Shown here piece after piece: positions 16,749 through 26,379 of a stretch of 64,000 nt of DNA (the first letter of the stretch is position 1; each line of letters begins with the position of its first letter). This DNA is from Thalassotalea sp. G2M2-11 (lineage in GTDB: Bacteria; Pseudomonadota; Gammaproteobacteria; Enterobacterales; Alteromonadaceae). Made by a program: the position numbers and the translations under genes. The notes beneath the pieces were generated by a model. The model was not told where the DNA came from. It did no database searches and saw only the letters and a program-made list of their open reading frames with translations. The stretch covers positions 1 to 64,000 of the forward strand of contig NZ_JADNYL010000003.1 in assembly GCF_017168195.1 (NCBI RefSeq), given 5' to 3'.

Positions 16749-19700
16749 ATGAGGTTTAAAGAGTTAATTGTGATCAGAGCACTGCTATTTATCCTGTTAA
16801 CGGTGATACTCTTTAAACCTAATGCTCAAGAATTGAATTTGTTGAGCTCCTTTCCCTTAGATAACCCCCTGTCTTATCAATTTATTCGAGCCATTGAACA
16901 GGATCACCATGGCTTTATGTGGTTTGGCTCACAAGAAGGTTTACATCGTTTTGATGGCCATCAGTTTGTCAGTTATCACCACGATGTTAATCAACCAGCT
17001 TCTCTTGGCTCCGATGTGATCAGTCGATTAATGGTTGATAATGCTAACAACCTATGGGTAGCGACACGTGGCGGCGGGCTCAATCTTTTTCGAGAAGCGA
17101 CGAATGACTTTCAGCATTTCACAACGGTATCACCTAATGCAAAGCTTGCTCATGATAATGTTAATGCCATTTTGCAAGATAGTTTAGGTAAAATCTGGGT
17201 TGGTACTGAAGTTGGCTTAACCATTTTACATACCAGCAAGCAACAATGGCATAGTCAGCAAATTCAGCAGCAACTTGGTAACCCGAATAGTTTAACGAAT
17301 AATATGGTTCATGCTTTACTTGAAACTCAAGATGGTCATATTTGGGTGGGGACTAATGGCGGTGGAATATCAGTTTTTGATTTAGCAGGAAATTTTGTTA
17401 AACAAATTCGATTTAATCAGCAAAAATCTGTGTTTCAAGCGAGTAAGTTTATTAACTCCCTTTATCAAGATCACCAAGGTTATGTGTGGATAGGTTCGGT
17501 TGAAAACGGTCTGATTAAGTATCATCCCAAAACACATCACACCGTGCACTATCGCTATGACAGTCAAGATAAGCAATCGGTTGCTAGCAATACCATTGAG
17601 AATATTTATCAAGATAGTGCCAATAAAATTTGGATAGCCACCGATAAAGGGTTACTTATTTATAACGCTAAAGATGATAATTTTTGGCGTTTTCATCATT
17701 CTGTTTCAAATCCATTTAGTTTAAAAAGTGATTTTGTACTGACGTTTTTTGAAGACAGTAATCAAATGATCTGGATTGGTACATTTGCGGGGGTGGATCG
17801 TTGGAACCCTTATATGACAACCTTCAACCAGTATAGTGCGCAAACGCATCCAAACTTGAAGAGTAATAATATCAGTGGCTTTGCTCAGTCTGATGAAAAT
17901 ATAGTCTTTTTTAGTACATATGGTGGTGGATTATATCAACTTGAACTCAGCTCTAATGAAATTACCCCTTTAGCGGTTCAACAAGATTTTAAGGATCTAA
18001 GGATCACTAAACTGTATGCTCAAGGTAGTAGCTTATGGGTAGGAACAAGAGCGTCTGGTTTATATAAAATTAATTTGCTCAATAATAGTGTTGCGCGTTT
18101 TAACCATCATAGTGCTGATCCATCGTCTATTTCTGCCAATAGCATTACTGATATTATAAGCGATAGAAATGGTACTTTGTGGGTGTCAACTTATCATAAT
18201 GGGTTAAACCGATTGAACTCAGATGGCCGCTTTACCCGTTTTACCAGTCAAAGTCCGGTTGATGAATCAGGCCCTAGCATTAACCATATATTACAAATTA
18301 TTGAAGATGAACAAGGCATCATTTGGTTAGCGGCCTATGGTGGTGGCCTTAATAGGTTTGATCCTAACACTGAGCGCTTCACTCATATCAAACACAATGC
18401 CAAAGACAGTAAAAGTATCAGCAGTGATCTGGCTTGGATTTTATATCTTGATAGTAAAGATAATTTATGGGTAGGCACGCAATCAGCCGGTTTAAATATA
18501 TTGCCTAAAGCACAACGCTTAAACAACCAATTTGAATTTAAGCATTTAGATGCTAAAGATGGCATGAAAAGCCGAACCGCTTACGGTATTAGGGAAGACA
18601 GCGAAGGCAATATCTGGTTTAGTTCAAACAAAGGGATTTCAAGATATTCCTCCATTAATCAACGCTTTAAACATTTTGATACTAGTCATGGTTTACGTGA
18701 TTTGGAGTATAACCATGGGGTAGTTTTTAAAAGCGATGACAATACGCTTTTTTTTGGTAGTGCTAAAGGTTTTGTTAGCATTAATCCGGATAGTGTTAAC
18801 AAACCTCGTCAAGCACCTTTGGTTCGTCTTACCAATATATTTAATCTCAACGAGCCGATGCATTTTCCTCAACCATTAACAAAATTGACAGAGTTAGTTT
18901 TTGATTATAAGGATCAAATTATTTCTTTTGAGTACGTAGGGCTAAACTATGCTGCGCCTGAATCTACCCGTTACAAGTATCGATTACTTGGCTCTCAAGA
19001 GCAGTGGATCGATGCAGGTAAACAGCGCAGAGCAACTTATACCAACTTACCTGAGGGAAATTATACTTTACAAGTAATTGCTGGGAATAGTGATGACATC
19101 TGGAGTGAACCTTATGAGTTAAAAATTGTGATGACCCCACCGCCATGGAAGACTTGGTGGGCATATATGTTATATGCATCTGTCATTGCTTTAGTCTTGC
19201 TCAGTTACTCTCGAATGCTAAATAGAAAACTGATGAATGAACAAACGCAAAAGGAAGATTTAAGACGTCAGGTTGCTGCTAAAACAGAAGACTATTTGGC
19301 CAAAAACCTTGAATTGGAGCAAGCGAATAAAAAGTTAGAGTTTGCTGCGACAACGGATAAAGTGACAGGGGTGAGAAGTCGGCGTTATTTAGATATTTAT
19401 ATTGAGCAAGCCAGTCAATTAATGAATCAAATTCATCAAAATTTATTACCTGTACAACGAAATATTTTGCCTCGACTATATATTGTTATGGTACAAATTA
19501 ATGAGATGTCAGCAGTAAATAATAGTCAGTTAATAAATTTTACCGACTTACTTTTATATAGCCGCAATAATGATGATTTAGTGATCCGTTGGGCAGAAGA
19601 TACCTTTGCCATTATTGGTTATGAAAAAGATAATAATGTTGCAGAGCTTTCGGCGCGTTTAACGAACCGCTTTAGCGAAGCATTAGCAAATAGCAATGGC

Positions 19701-19931
19701 GTTAGTATTGCGTATTCGTTCTATCCTTTTGATCGTGAGCAACCTGTAGAGCTCTCTTGGGATCAAATCAGCGTTATTATAGAAAAGGCGCTGGCTCTAG
19801 TAAAACAACAGCCTGATATAACTTGGCTTGGCTTCTATCAACCTAAAGAACAACCGTTTAATTATTTGGATATTCTGCAAATGGATTCGCTAGACTCATT
19901 AAAACAGAAGATTGTTATTAAACAAGGCTAG
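16749..19931 (+). CDS. Periplasmic two-component-type propeller sensor with degenerate GGDEF domain
   Basis: A 1060-residue sensor. An N-terminal signal/anchor segment (about 8-26) is followed by about 650 residues of repeated Reg_prop blades (motifs such as GFMWFGSQEGL, IWVGTNGGGI, LWVSTYHNGL), a Y_Y_Y domain (about 715-790, YKYRLLGSQEQWIDAG), a membrane helix (about 800-818), a coiled coil and a cytoplasmic GGDEF-like domain (about 865-1040). That domain begins with the usual TDKVTGVRSRRYL, but the signature position reads RWAEDTF (Trp948-Thr952) instead of GGDEF/GGEEF, so cyclase activity is unlikely. It probably signals by protein contact or nucleotide sensing. The TAG stop codon spans the TA target and first base of the inserted inverted-repeat element, so the native C-terminus may have been altered. 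It follows the repeat-bearing protease. Confidence 0.88.
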   Translation: MRFKELIVIRALLFILLTVILFKPNAQELNLLSSFPLDNPLSYQFIRAIEQDHHGFMWFGSQEGLHRFDGHQFVSYHHDVNQPASLGSDVISRLMVDNANNLWVATRGGGLNLFREATNDFQHFTTVSPNAKLAHDNVNAILQDSLGKIWVGTEVGLTILHTSKQQWHSQQIQQQLGNPNSLTNNMVHALLETQDGHIWVGTNGGGISVFDLAGNFVKQIRFNQQKSVFQASKFINSLYQDHQGYVWIGSVENGLIKYHPKTHHTVHYRYDSQDKQSVASNTIENIYQDSANKIWIATDKGLLIYNAKDDNFWRFHHSVSNPFSLKSDFVLTFFEDSNQMIWIGTFAGVDRWNPYMTTFNQYSAQTHPNLKSNNISGFAQSDENIVFFSTYGGGLYQLELSSNEITPLAVQQDFKDLRITKLYAQGSSLWVGTRASGLYKINLLNNSVARFNHHSADPSSISANSITDIISDRNGTLWVSTYHNGLNRLNSDGRFTRFTSQSPVDESGPSINHILQIIEDEQGIIWLAAYGGGLNRFDPNTERFTHIKHNAKDSKSISSDLAWILYLDSKDNLWVGTQSAGLNILPKAQRLNNQFEFKHLDAKDGMKSRTAYGIREDSEGNIWFSSNKGISRYSSINQRFKHFDTSHGLRDLEYNHGVVFKSDDNTLFFGSAKGFVSINPDSVNKPRQAPLVRLTNIFNLNEPMHFPQPLTKLTELVFDYKDQIISFEYVGLNYAAPESTRYKYRLLGSQEQWIDAGKQRRATYTNLPEGNYTLQVIAGNSDDIWSEPYELKIVMTPPPWKTWWAYMLYASVIALVLLSYSRMLNRKLMNEQTQKEDLRRQVAAKTEDYLAKNLELEQANKKLEFAATTDKVTGVRSRRYLDIYIEQASQLMNQIHQNLLPVQRNILPRLYIVMVQINEMSAVNNSQLINFTDLLLYSRNNDDLVIRWAEDTFAIIGYEKDNNVAELSARLTNRFSEALANSNGVSIAYSFYPFDREQPVELSWDQISVIIEKALALVKQQPDITWLGFYQPKEQPFNYLDILQMDSLDSLKQKIVIKQG

Positions 19932-20244
19932 GGCGTGTTGATCTTTGCTGTTTGATTTTTGTTCGAGATAAAAGCGTTTTAATCGCGGCGTGAGGAATGA
20001 CGCTTAGCCATCTAAGTAAATCTCCTCTCAACAAAGAGTAAAACGCTTTTAACCGAACCTTTTAGGCAGCGTTTGTTGTCATTTCTACTATGTTGCCCCA
20101 CATGGATGTGGGGTAAGGTGATTTGCAGGAGCATAAAATCTTTAGTGCTTTATCATGTGGAACAACCACACATCAAAAGAACTGCTTTGTATAAATTTCC
20201 AACAAACTGCTGCAAAAACAAACTTGAAAGATCAACACGCCCTA
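19929..20244. mobile_element. MITE-like element with TA target duplication
   Basis: A 312-bp element (19931-20242) has perfect 16-bp terminal inverted repeats, GGGCGTGTTGATCTTT and AAAGATCAACACGCCC, flanked by TA on both sides (19929-19930 and 20243-20244). Similarity continues inward imperfectly to about 28 bp. The inside holds AAAAGCGTTTTA (19970-19981) paired with TAAAACGCTTTT (20039-20050), and a CCCCACA/TGTGGGG hairpin (20096-20113). No transposase gene is present. TA-targeting families (IS630/Tc1 type or the IS5/IS427 group) are candidate drivers. It fills the gap between two convergent genes. Confidence 0.8.
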
Positions 20245-20256
20245 GATATAACTCGG

Positions 20257-23200
20257 CTATTCTTTAGTGACTTTATGATGTTGTTCAAACTTTTGCTGGT
20301 ATTGCTTCGGCGTACATTGATAACTTTCTTTAAAACAACGGCCAAAATAAGTCTGTGAGGAAAAGCCAACATCTAAGGCTATCCTGCCTATTTGAGCACC
20401 ACTTTGTAGTAATTCTTGTGCTTTTTTCAATCTAAACTCTTTAATAAAGTTATTTGGCGTGGTGCCTAGTAATACTTTTAACTTACGTTGTAGCTGGCGT
20501 TCACTGATCGCCATGTGGCTGGCGAGATCGGTAATACCCAGCTCTGGCTCGGTATACATGCTGGCGATGGCTTTTTCTAATTTTGTTAAAAATTGCTCGT
20601 CCACGGGGGCAATAGATTGTGAGGTTGTTAAGTTTGCAACCTTATCATGGCTGGCATCTTTTCGTTCATCTACTTGGATCTTATTAAATTTATTTAAATA
20701 ACTTTGTTGGAGTTGTTTTCGGTTTTCCATTAAGTTCGCAATTCTGACCAATAACTCTTGCTGGTTAAAAGGTTTACTCAAGTAGTCATCTGCGTGTAAA
20801 TTTAATCCTTGCAGTCGGCTGTCTAGATCAGAGCGAGCTGTGAGTAAAATAATCGGAATATGAGCGGTTAATTCATTTTCTTTGAGCTGCTTTAATACTT
20901 CAAACCCGTCGATACCGGTTAACATAATATCGCAAACAATAAGATCCGGTAGGTACTCTTGCGCCAGCGATAGCCCCAACTCACCACTGCTGGCTAACAA
21001 ACAATGGTGAGCTTGCTCTATCACTTGCTTAATATGGCTTTGCATATCAAGGTTATCTTCTATTACCAACACCACTTGTTGAGAGTGCGATTTTTCACTT
21101 ACTTGCAAGGTATTGGACTCAACCAATAAAGAAGATAATTCTTCTTCTGAAATACTTTGCGGGAGGTGCTGTTCAAGTGTTAATGGTTCAGTAAGCGGAA
21201 TTGATAAGCTAAATTTACTGCCTTGGTTGTACTCACTGACTAAATTGATACGCCAATGGTGTGCTTTGACAAGCTCATTCACCAAAGATAAGCCGATGCC
21301 GACCCCGAATATTGCTTGATTTTTTTCATCATTAGCACGTTGGAAGCGCTCAAATATTTTAGCTTGTGATGATTTATCTATGCCGATGCCAGTATCAATA
21401 ATGTCGAGGATGATAGTTTCCTGTTCTACGTAAGCGTTAACGCTAATTTTGCCACCTTCTGGTGTGTATTTAATTGCATTAGCTAATAAGTTGAAGATGA
21501 TTTTTTCAAACGCTTGCGCATCACACTCTAACCATAAATCATCTGGTATATGTGCTTTAAAGGATAGTTGGCTTTGATTGGCTAAACGATCAAAGGAGTC
21601 ACAAGGCATGGCCATCAATGTTTTTAAACGATAGGTGGATAGAGATAATTCGGGGTTGTCACTCAACCGTGATAATTCTAATAATTGTTCAACCATACGT
21701 ACTAGTCTTAAGCCATTTCGCTTAGCCGTCGTTAACTCTTGGCTTTCATCTGAGTTGGTTGATTTTTTTAAATAACGGTCAAGAATACCATTGATAATGG
21801 TAAGCGGAGTTCTAAATTCGTGTGAAATATTGGCAATAAATTTATCTTTTAATTCAAGCGTTTGCTTTTCAGCAAGCTTTCTAGCCGTTAGGTTGATAAA
21901 AGTAACAACAATCAGTGCATTGTCACTACTATCTGCCCATTGCAGCTCTACCTGCACTGGAAACTCACTTTGATCAGAGCGAATGGCATTACATTCAACA
22001 GAAATACCTTGTTCTTTTCGTTGTAAAGCATAAACATTACTTTTGAATTCAAAAAAGTAATGCATTTTATCCTCAGCGCTGAACAAGTGTTTGATATTTA
22101 GCCCTATAATATCTTGCTCAAGCATCTGAAAAACTTGGACTGCTGCTGGGTTGGCTGACAGGATCTTACCTGTGGTTGATGTGGTTAAAATAGCATTGTT
22201 CGACGCATAAACAATTGCTTTGTTTTCATTGTTAACCAATGTATCTGTCAATTGCTGGTTTTTCTTTGTTAAATGTTCATTTTTATGGGCTTGCTTCAGG
22301 TAATTCTCTTTAAGTTGGTGATAACTTTGTTGCTTTTTATAGGTGAGTAAGCTAACGAATACCACCGCGATTGCTGTCCATGCTAATAGTACAACTGATT
22401 GCCAAAAAGGAGAGACTATATAAAACCACTGATACTCAATGCCGGCAAAATGGATCAATAAACAGGTGATCACAAGTAGCAATATATAGAGCTCAGAATG
22501 AATAGTGAACCGCTCGGGTTGTGTTGGTGCTTGTAGTTTTAACGCACTAGTGCTAGCGAGCAGTAATGTCAAATAAGGCAGCAAAGCGCTTACTGATTCA
22601 CCAAAGGAGCCTGGCACTTGTTGAGAATAGTTCGCTTGATAGTTGAATACTGTTTCAATGAACATAGTGATGCCTGCTATGGCTAAAAAGCCGTAAATTT
22701 TGCGCCAATAATTTTGTTGGCAACGCAACATATTTAACAGTAAGCGAAAGCTGATTAATCCTGTGATAGATAAATTAAATAGTGTTGAAGGTAATTGTGA
22801 GTAGTACTGCTTAGGGGAAAATTCATAAGGCAATAAGATAAAATAACAAAAGCTGATCACACTAAATATGATAGCTGGTACTCTTCCGCCTAGGTATTGA
22901 TTAACGGGAGTCTCATTTAAATGAGGGTTGGTTTCGATGGCCAATAAAATAAAAAAGTAGCTAAATAGTGAAAGAAAATCATGGAACAACAAAGCATTTG
23001 GATAAACACTTTTAGCGATGGTAGCGACAAATGCGCCGACTAAGGCCAACAGTATATATTGCCAGAACAGCGTTAAAGATTTAGAACGGGTATGTTGTTT
23101 GGTTAATAACAACATTCGAGCTGCGACCAATTGTAAGCTGAGCACAGCCAGCATTAATAAAATATCAAAAGAAAAGTTAAAGCTATCGGCAACTAATTTA

Positions 23201-23271
23201 TAGGGGATTAAGGTAATAATTAACGCAAATACAATTGATAACGTTTTAAGGGAACTACGCAAACCATACAC
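20257..23271 (-). CDS. Hybrid sensor kinase with membrane sensor, receiver and AraC output domain
   Basis: A 1004-residue one-protein signalling system. About eight membrane helices (10-310) form the sensor; no large periplasmic domain is visible. Then come a PAS domain (about 350-465), a HisKA domain with His484 (FIANISHEFRTPL), a HATPase domain (NLLANAIKYTPEGG, DTGIGID, GVGIGLSLV), a receiver with Asp781 (DLIVCDIMLTGIDGF) and Lys (LSKPF), and a C-terminal AraC helix-turn-helix (about 895-995, LASHMAISERQLQRKLK). It can sense, phosphorylate and bind DNA in one chain. Architecturally it is HTCS-like, but classical HTCS use a periplasmic propeller; such a propeller exists on the neighbouring protein at 16749. 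Its targets may be the adjacent protease or uptake genes, which is inference. Confidence 0.9.
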   Translation of the reverse strand: MYGLRSSLKTLSIVFALIITLIPYKLVADSFNFSFDILLMLAVLSLQLVAARMLLLTKQHTRSKSLTLFWQYILLALVGAFVATIAKSVYPNALLFHDFLSLFSYFFILLAIETNPHLNETPVNQYLGGRVPAIIFSVISFCYFILLPYEFSPKQYYSQLPSTLFNLSITGLISFRLLLNMLRCQQNYWRKIYGFLAIAGITMFIETVFNYQANYSQQVPGSFGESVSALLPYLTLLLASTSALKLQAPTQPERFTIHSELYILLLVITCLLIHFAGIEYQWFYIVSPFWQSVVLLAWTAIAVVFVSLLTYKKQQSYHQLKENYLKQAHKNEHLTKKNQQLTDTLVNNENKAIVYASNNAILTTSTTGKILSANPAAVQVFQMLEQDIIGLNIKHLFSAEDKMHYFFEFKSNVYALQRKEQGISVECNAIRSDQSEFPVQVELQWADSSDNALIVVTFINLTARKLAEKQTLELKDKFIANISHEFRTPLTIINGILDRYLKKSTNSDESQELTTAKRNGLRLVRMVEQLLELSRLSDNPELSLSTYRLKTLMAMPCDSFDRLANQSQLSFKAHIPDDLWLECDAQAFEKIIFNLLANAIKYTPEGGKISVNAYVEQETIILDIIDTGIGIDKSSQAKIFERFQRANDEKNQAIFGVGIGLSLVNELVKAHHWRINLVSEYNQGSKFSLSIPLTEPLTLEQHLPQSISEEELSSLLVESNTLQVSEKSHSQQVVLVIEDNLDMQSHIKQVIEQAHHCLLASSGELGLSLAQEYLPDLIVCDIMLTGIDGFEVLKQLKENELTAHIPIILLTARSDLDSRLQGLNLHADDYLSKPFNQQELLVRIANLMENRKQLQQSYLNKFNKIQVDERKDASHDKVANLTTSQSIAPVDEQFLTKLEKAIASMYTEPELGITDLASHMAISERQLQRKLKVLLGTTPNNFIKEFRLKKAQELLQSGAQIGRIALDVGFSSQTYFGRCFKESYQCTPKQYQQKFEQHHKVTKE

Positions 23272-23688
23272 CTTGTGGCAAAAAATTAAATACTGTTCTT
23301 TCTATGAACCATTCTCCCTGTTGTTTTCTATTTAGTATACATTATTTTAACATTTGTGAAATATGTAACTAATGCGAAATTACAGCGTTCATTGACAGCT
23401 ATTTGATTAATCATGTCAAAGTTTTACACTTTTCATTATTAGTATAATTCCTTTAATGCATAACTGTTAGGGCGTGTTGAACTTTCTCAGTAGGCGTTTA
23501 TCTTGAACGAAATTCGAACAGCAAAGAGCAAGTTAGCCATTGTTTAAATATATGTCCGTGGATTGTGAAAAACTGTAATAAAAGATGATAAAGATCAAAG
23601 GCAAAACTGCGAAAGTCGTTAAGCTGTGCTTATTATGTTAATCCTTGTGTCTATTAGCTCACATACATAGAAATGATAGAGGGCGCTT
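23272..23688. other. Divergent intergenic region with decayed repeat
   Basis: These 417 AT-rich bases lie between the hybrid kinase (minus) and a small membrane protein (plus). They contain a decayed copy of the MITE-like ends at 23468-23532 and presumably both promoters. No operator or small gene could be supported. Confidence 0.5.
23468..23532. repeat. Degenerate short copy of the MITE-like element ends
   Basis: TA plus GGGCGTGTTGAACTTT (23470-23485) matches the left end of the element at 19931 with one mismatch. Bases 23495-23532 resemble, in inverse orientation, the subterminal left region of the same element (shared TCGAACAGCAAAGA-like block). It is probably an internally deleted remnant. 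Confidence 0.6.
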
Positions 23689-24051
23689 ATGTGGTATTTA
23701 TATCTCGGATACTTAGCTACGCAATTGTATGGTTTTATTGAAGTGTTAAGTGGTATTCGTTTTGTCTGGTCGGTGCACTTTTTTTCAACCATTGTATTTG
23801 TTGTTTGGACGTTTTTTCCAGTCGCAGCTTATGTAATGGCAAAGTGGTTTGGGGCTAAAGGTGAACTCAAAGGTTATCAATTATTGCTGGTAGGATTAGG
23901 CATTGGTTTGTTTGAAAAAGCCTTGTATCAATTCCATGTGCTGAGTTTTTATCAAAATAATACCGGAGCCTTGATATCAGGCTTGTTGATGTTTGCCACA
24001 GCGTTTATTACTTTAAGGTCAAGTACACTAAAACTCACACTTGAACATTAA
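23689..24051 (+). CDS. Small integral membrane protein of unknown function
   Basis: A 120-residue hydrophobic protein that I do not recognise. It has three to four membrane helices (about 3-22, 28-52, 62-80 and 92-110), with charged loops at KWFGAKGELKG and a basic/acidic C-terminus (KLTLEH). There is no cleavable signal peptide. The ATG is preceded by GAGGGCG, a good ribosome site. It lies between the divergent hybrid kinase and the TonB-dependent receptor gene, about 100 bases upstream of the latter. No catalytic residues stand out; a few conserved-looking His, Glu and Trp residues (FIEVLSG, VHFF, FEKALYQFH) lie in or near the membrane. Function is unknown. Confidence 0.7.
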   Translation: MWYLYLGYLATQLYGFIEVLSGIRFVWSVHFFSTIVFVVWTFFPVAAYVMAKWFGAKGELKGYQLLLVGLGIGLFEKALYQFHVLSFYQNNTGALISGLLMFATAFITLRSSTLKLTLEH

Positions 24052-24153
24052 GCGAATTTCATCGTTAATATGAAAAAATAATGATTTTAATCTGTTAGTT
24101 AGCTGAAAAACTGCTAAGCTCTCTACTATCGTTTTGTGTATTTTCTAGAGCAT

Positions 24154-26175
24154 ATGATTTGTAAGCGTATATTGAGCGGTTTGCAGTTTTTATTTCTTGT
24201 TTTTCCCGTATCTGCATTTGAAAATGATTCATTTTTGTCTCTCTCGCTCGCAGAATTAATGCAGCAAAAGGTAAGTATTGCCAATAAAAATGAAGTCGAA
24301 CTTTTATCGACCCCTTCATCGGTTTCATTATTTACGTCAGATGATTTAAACCGCTTAGGTATTAAGCATCTGAGCGATCTATTTGCTCATATTCCTGGTT
24401 TTTATTCAGCATACAATGCACATGAAAGTAATGAATCTGTACTGATCACCCGTGGTCATGCACAAAAATATGCCAATACGGTATTATTTTTGTATAACGG
24501 CCACCGTATTAATGATGATTACACGGGAGGCATTAATTTTCTGATCCATTTTTTAAATATTGCTCATGTTGAACGTATTGAAGTTATTCGAGGCCCAGGT
24601 TCAGCACTTTATGGCTCTAACGCTTTTAATGGCGTGATCAATATCATTAGTAAAGCAAGTGATTATGCGAAGTTTGCTGTTGGTAGCTTTGCTCATCGAA
24701 GTGTTGAGTTAGGAATGCAAAAACAGTTTCAACAATGGCAGTTTGCATTTTCGGGCAGTTATGAACGTAATAACGGTGATAAATTTACCGATGTATTTGA
24801 TCGTTTCTCACTGCAAAATACAACGAATGATCCTTTTGAATCAACTCAGATAGAGACCAGTATTCGTTATCAAGATTTTAGCTTGCGCAGCTTATACCTT
24901 AATAGTGAACAGCAGAAGTACTTCGTATTCCGCCGCCTTAATGATCAATATAATAAAATTCATTTAGAGCATTATATTCACCAGTTTGATTACTCTCTAC
25001 TTTCTCAAGGTGATTTGCAACTTGAGTTGTCAGGTAAGTTGCAGCACGCAAAGCGCACCAGTCTTGGCGTACTTCAACCCAAAGGAAGAAGTGGATTTGA
25101 AAAAGCGCCATTTTTGTTTGGGGAATATTTCAAATACCGTTCTCACGATTTAGCACTTTCAGGTGATTATCGCTTCTCTTCTGCTAATAAGCTTTCAGCT
25201 GGGATAGAGTGGAGTGAGTCGAGTATTCCTACCGGTGCGTTACGCAGTAATTACGATTTATATGGCGACTTTCGTTTATTGAATAAGTTAACTGTGTTTG
25301 ATGAACCTGAACAACGTATTATTTTGGATAAAAAACGTGTGATATCGAGCGTATATTTACAACTTGCTTCTCAGCTAAATCAGTACATTTCGGTGACCGC
25401 TGGGCTAAGGTATGATGGTTATAATGATATTGCAGATAAACTTAATCCTAGGCTTTCAATTGTTTACCAGCCCAATAACACCCATGTGTTGAAGTTAATC
25501 TATGGTCAAGCGTATCGCGTTCCATCACTGGGAGATTTATATGATGAAGAAAGCGGCCTGGTTTTAGGGAACCGCTCATTAAAGCCCACCACATTAGCGT
25601 CAACTGAGTTGAGTTACCAATATAACCAAGCAGATATCTTTTTGGGAATGACATTATTTAACAATCATATTGAGCAGCTGATTGGTTTTACTGGCGGTAA
25701 TATCAGCCGGTTAGATAATATTGCCAGTAATGATGCACATGGATTAGAAACTGAGTTTAAATGGACAGCGAACCAACAACTATTGTTTTCAGGACATTTT
25801 ACGTATTTATTTTCGAATCATTCAAATATTGTTAGTGAGAGCCCATTAACACCTTCAGAGGCTATTACACCAAAGAAATATGGTAAGCTTTCGCTGCAAT
25901 ATCAATTTAATGAAAATTGGTTCACACACCTTCATTGGTCATGGCGTGATGATATAACGTTACTTTTCAGCCAGCATGGCAGTTCTTTGGTTAATTACGC
26001 AATTGATTATCGTCCAAATAAAGGAAGTCAGTGGCGATTAGCGATCAACAATTTATTTGATCAGCATTATGCCTACCCCAGTAGTTCACCTATTGGTACA
26101 TTAAACGGAGTGACTTATCAGCAAATGCCTGCGCGTGGTCGGAAACTTAACTTAAGTTATCATCTAAAATTTTAA
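24154..26175 (+). CDS. TonB-dependent outer-membrane receptor
   Basis: A 673-residue TonB-dependent receptor. The signal peptide (MICKRILSGLQFLFLVFPVSA) precedes a plug domain (about 35-150) with SVSLFTSDDLNRLGIKHL, a RG box (LITRGHAQ) and the strongly conserved VERIEVIRGPGSALYGSNAF. The beta-barrel runs to the end with the receptor motif YRVPSLGDLYDEE and the typical terminal aromatic (YHLKF) for BAM recognition. The closest style is the siderophore/vitamin B12 (BtuB/CirA-like) group; the substrate cannot be told. I chose the ATG at 24154; an in-frame GTG at 24136 would add six residues before the signal peptide. It precedes a secreted M1 peptidase, so a peptide-linked ligand is possible. 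Confidence 0.92.
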   Translation: MICKRILSGLQFLFLVFPVSAFENDSFLSLSLAELMQQKVSIANKNEVELLSTPSSVSLFTSDDLNRLGIKHLSDLFAHIPGFYSAYNAHESNESVLITRGHAQKYANTVLFLYNGHRINDDYTGGINFLIHFLNIAHVERIEVIRGPGSALYGSNAFNGVINIISKASDYAKFAVGSFAHRSVELGMQKQFQQWQFAFSGSYERNNGDKFTDVFDRFSLQNTTNDPFESTQIETSIRYQDFSLRSLYLNSEQQKYFVFRRLNDQYNKIHLEHYIHQFDYSLLSQGDLQLELSGKLQHAKRTSLGVLQPKGRSGFEKAPFLFGEYFKYRSHDLALSGDYRFSSANKLSAGIEWSESSIPTGALRSNYDLYGDFRLLNKLTVFDEPEQRIILDKKRVISSVYLQLASQLNQYISVTAGLRYDGYNDIADKLNPRLSIVYQPNNTHVLKLIYGQAYRVPSLGDLYDEESGLVLGNRSLKPTTLASTELSYQYNQADIFLGMTLFNNHIEQLIGFTGGNISRLDNIASNDAHGLETEFKWTANQQLLFSGHFTYLFSNHSNIVSESPLTPSEAITPKKYGKLSLQYQFNENWFTHLHWSWRDDITLLFSQHGSSLVNYAIDYRPNKGSQWRLAINNLFDQHYAYPSSSPIGTLNGVTYQQMPARGRKLNLSYHLKF

Positions 26176-26379
26176 TGGCTCTATGAGAGTTAACCAAGTT
26201 GTTATTGGTGCCGGAAGTAGAGGTATAAATCACTAAAGCTTGTCGAGTGAATTCCACCAATCTAGTGAAACATGTCGTTCACAGTGCGGTTGATGTTGTT
26301 GAACGCAATCGACTTTCCACATGTATTTTATCGGGATAAATTCAAACTAAGTTATTTTATTTGATTAAAGGTGAATAAA

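Noticed and set aside
20073-20358. Two overlapping small plus-strand frames near the convergent gene ends
   Set aside because: They lie mostly within the MITE-like element and its right flank, partly antisense to the hybrid kinase, and are not plausible proteins.
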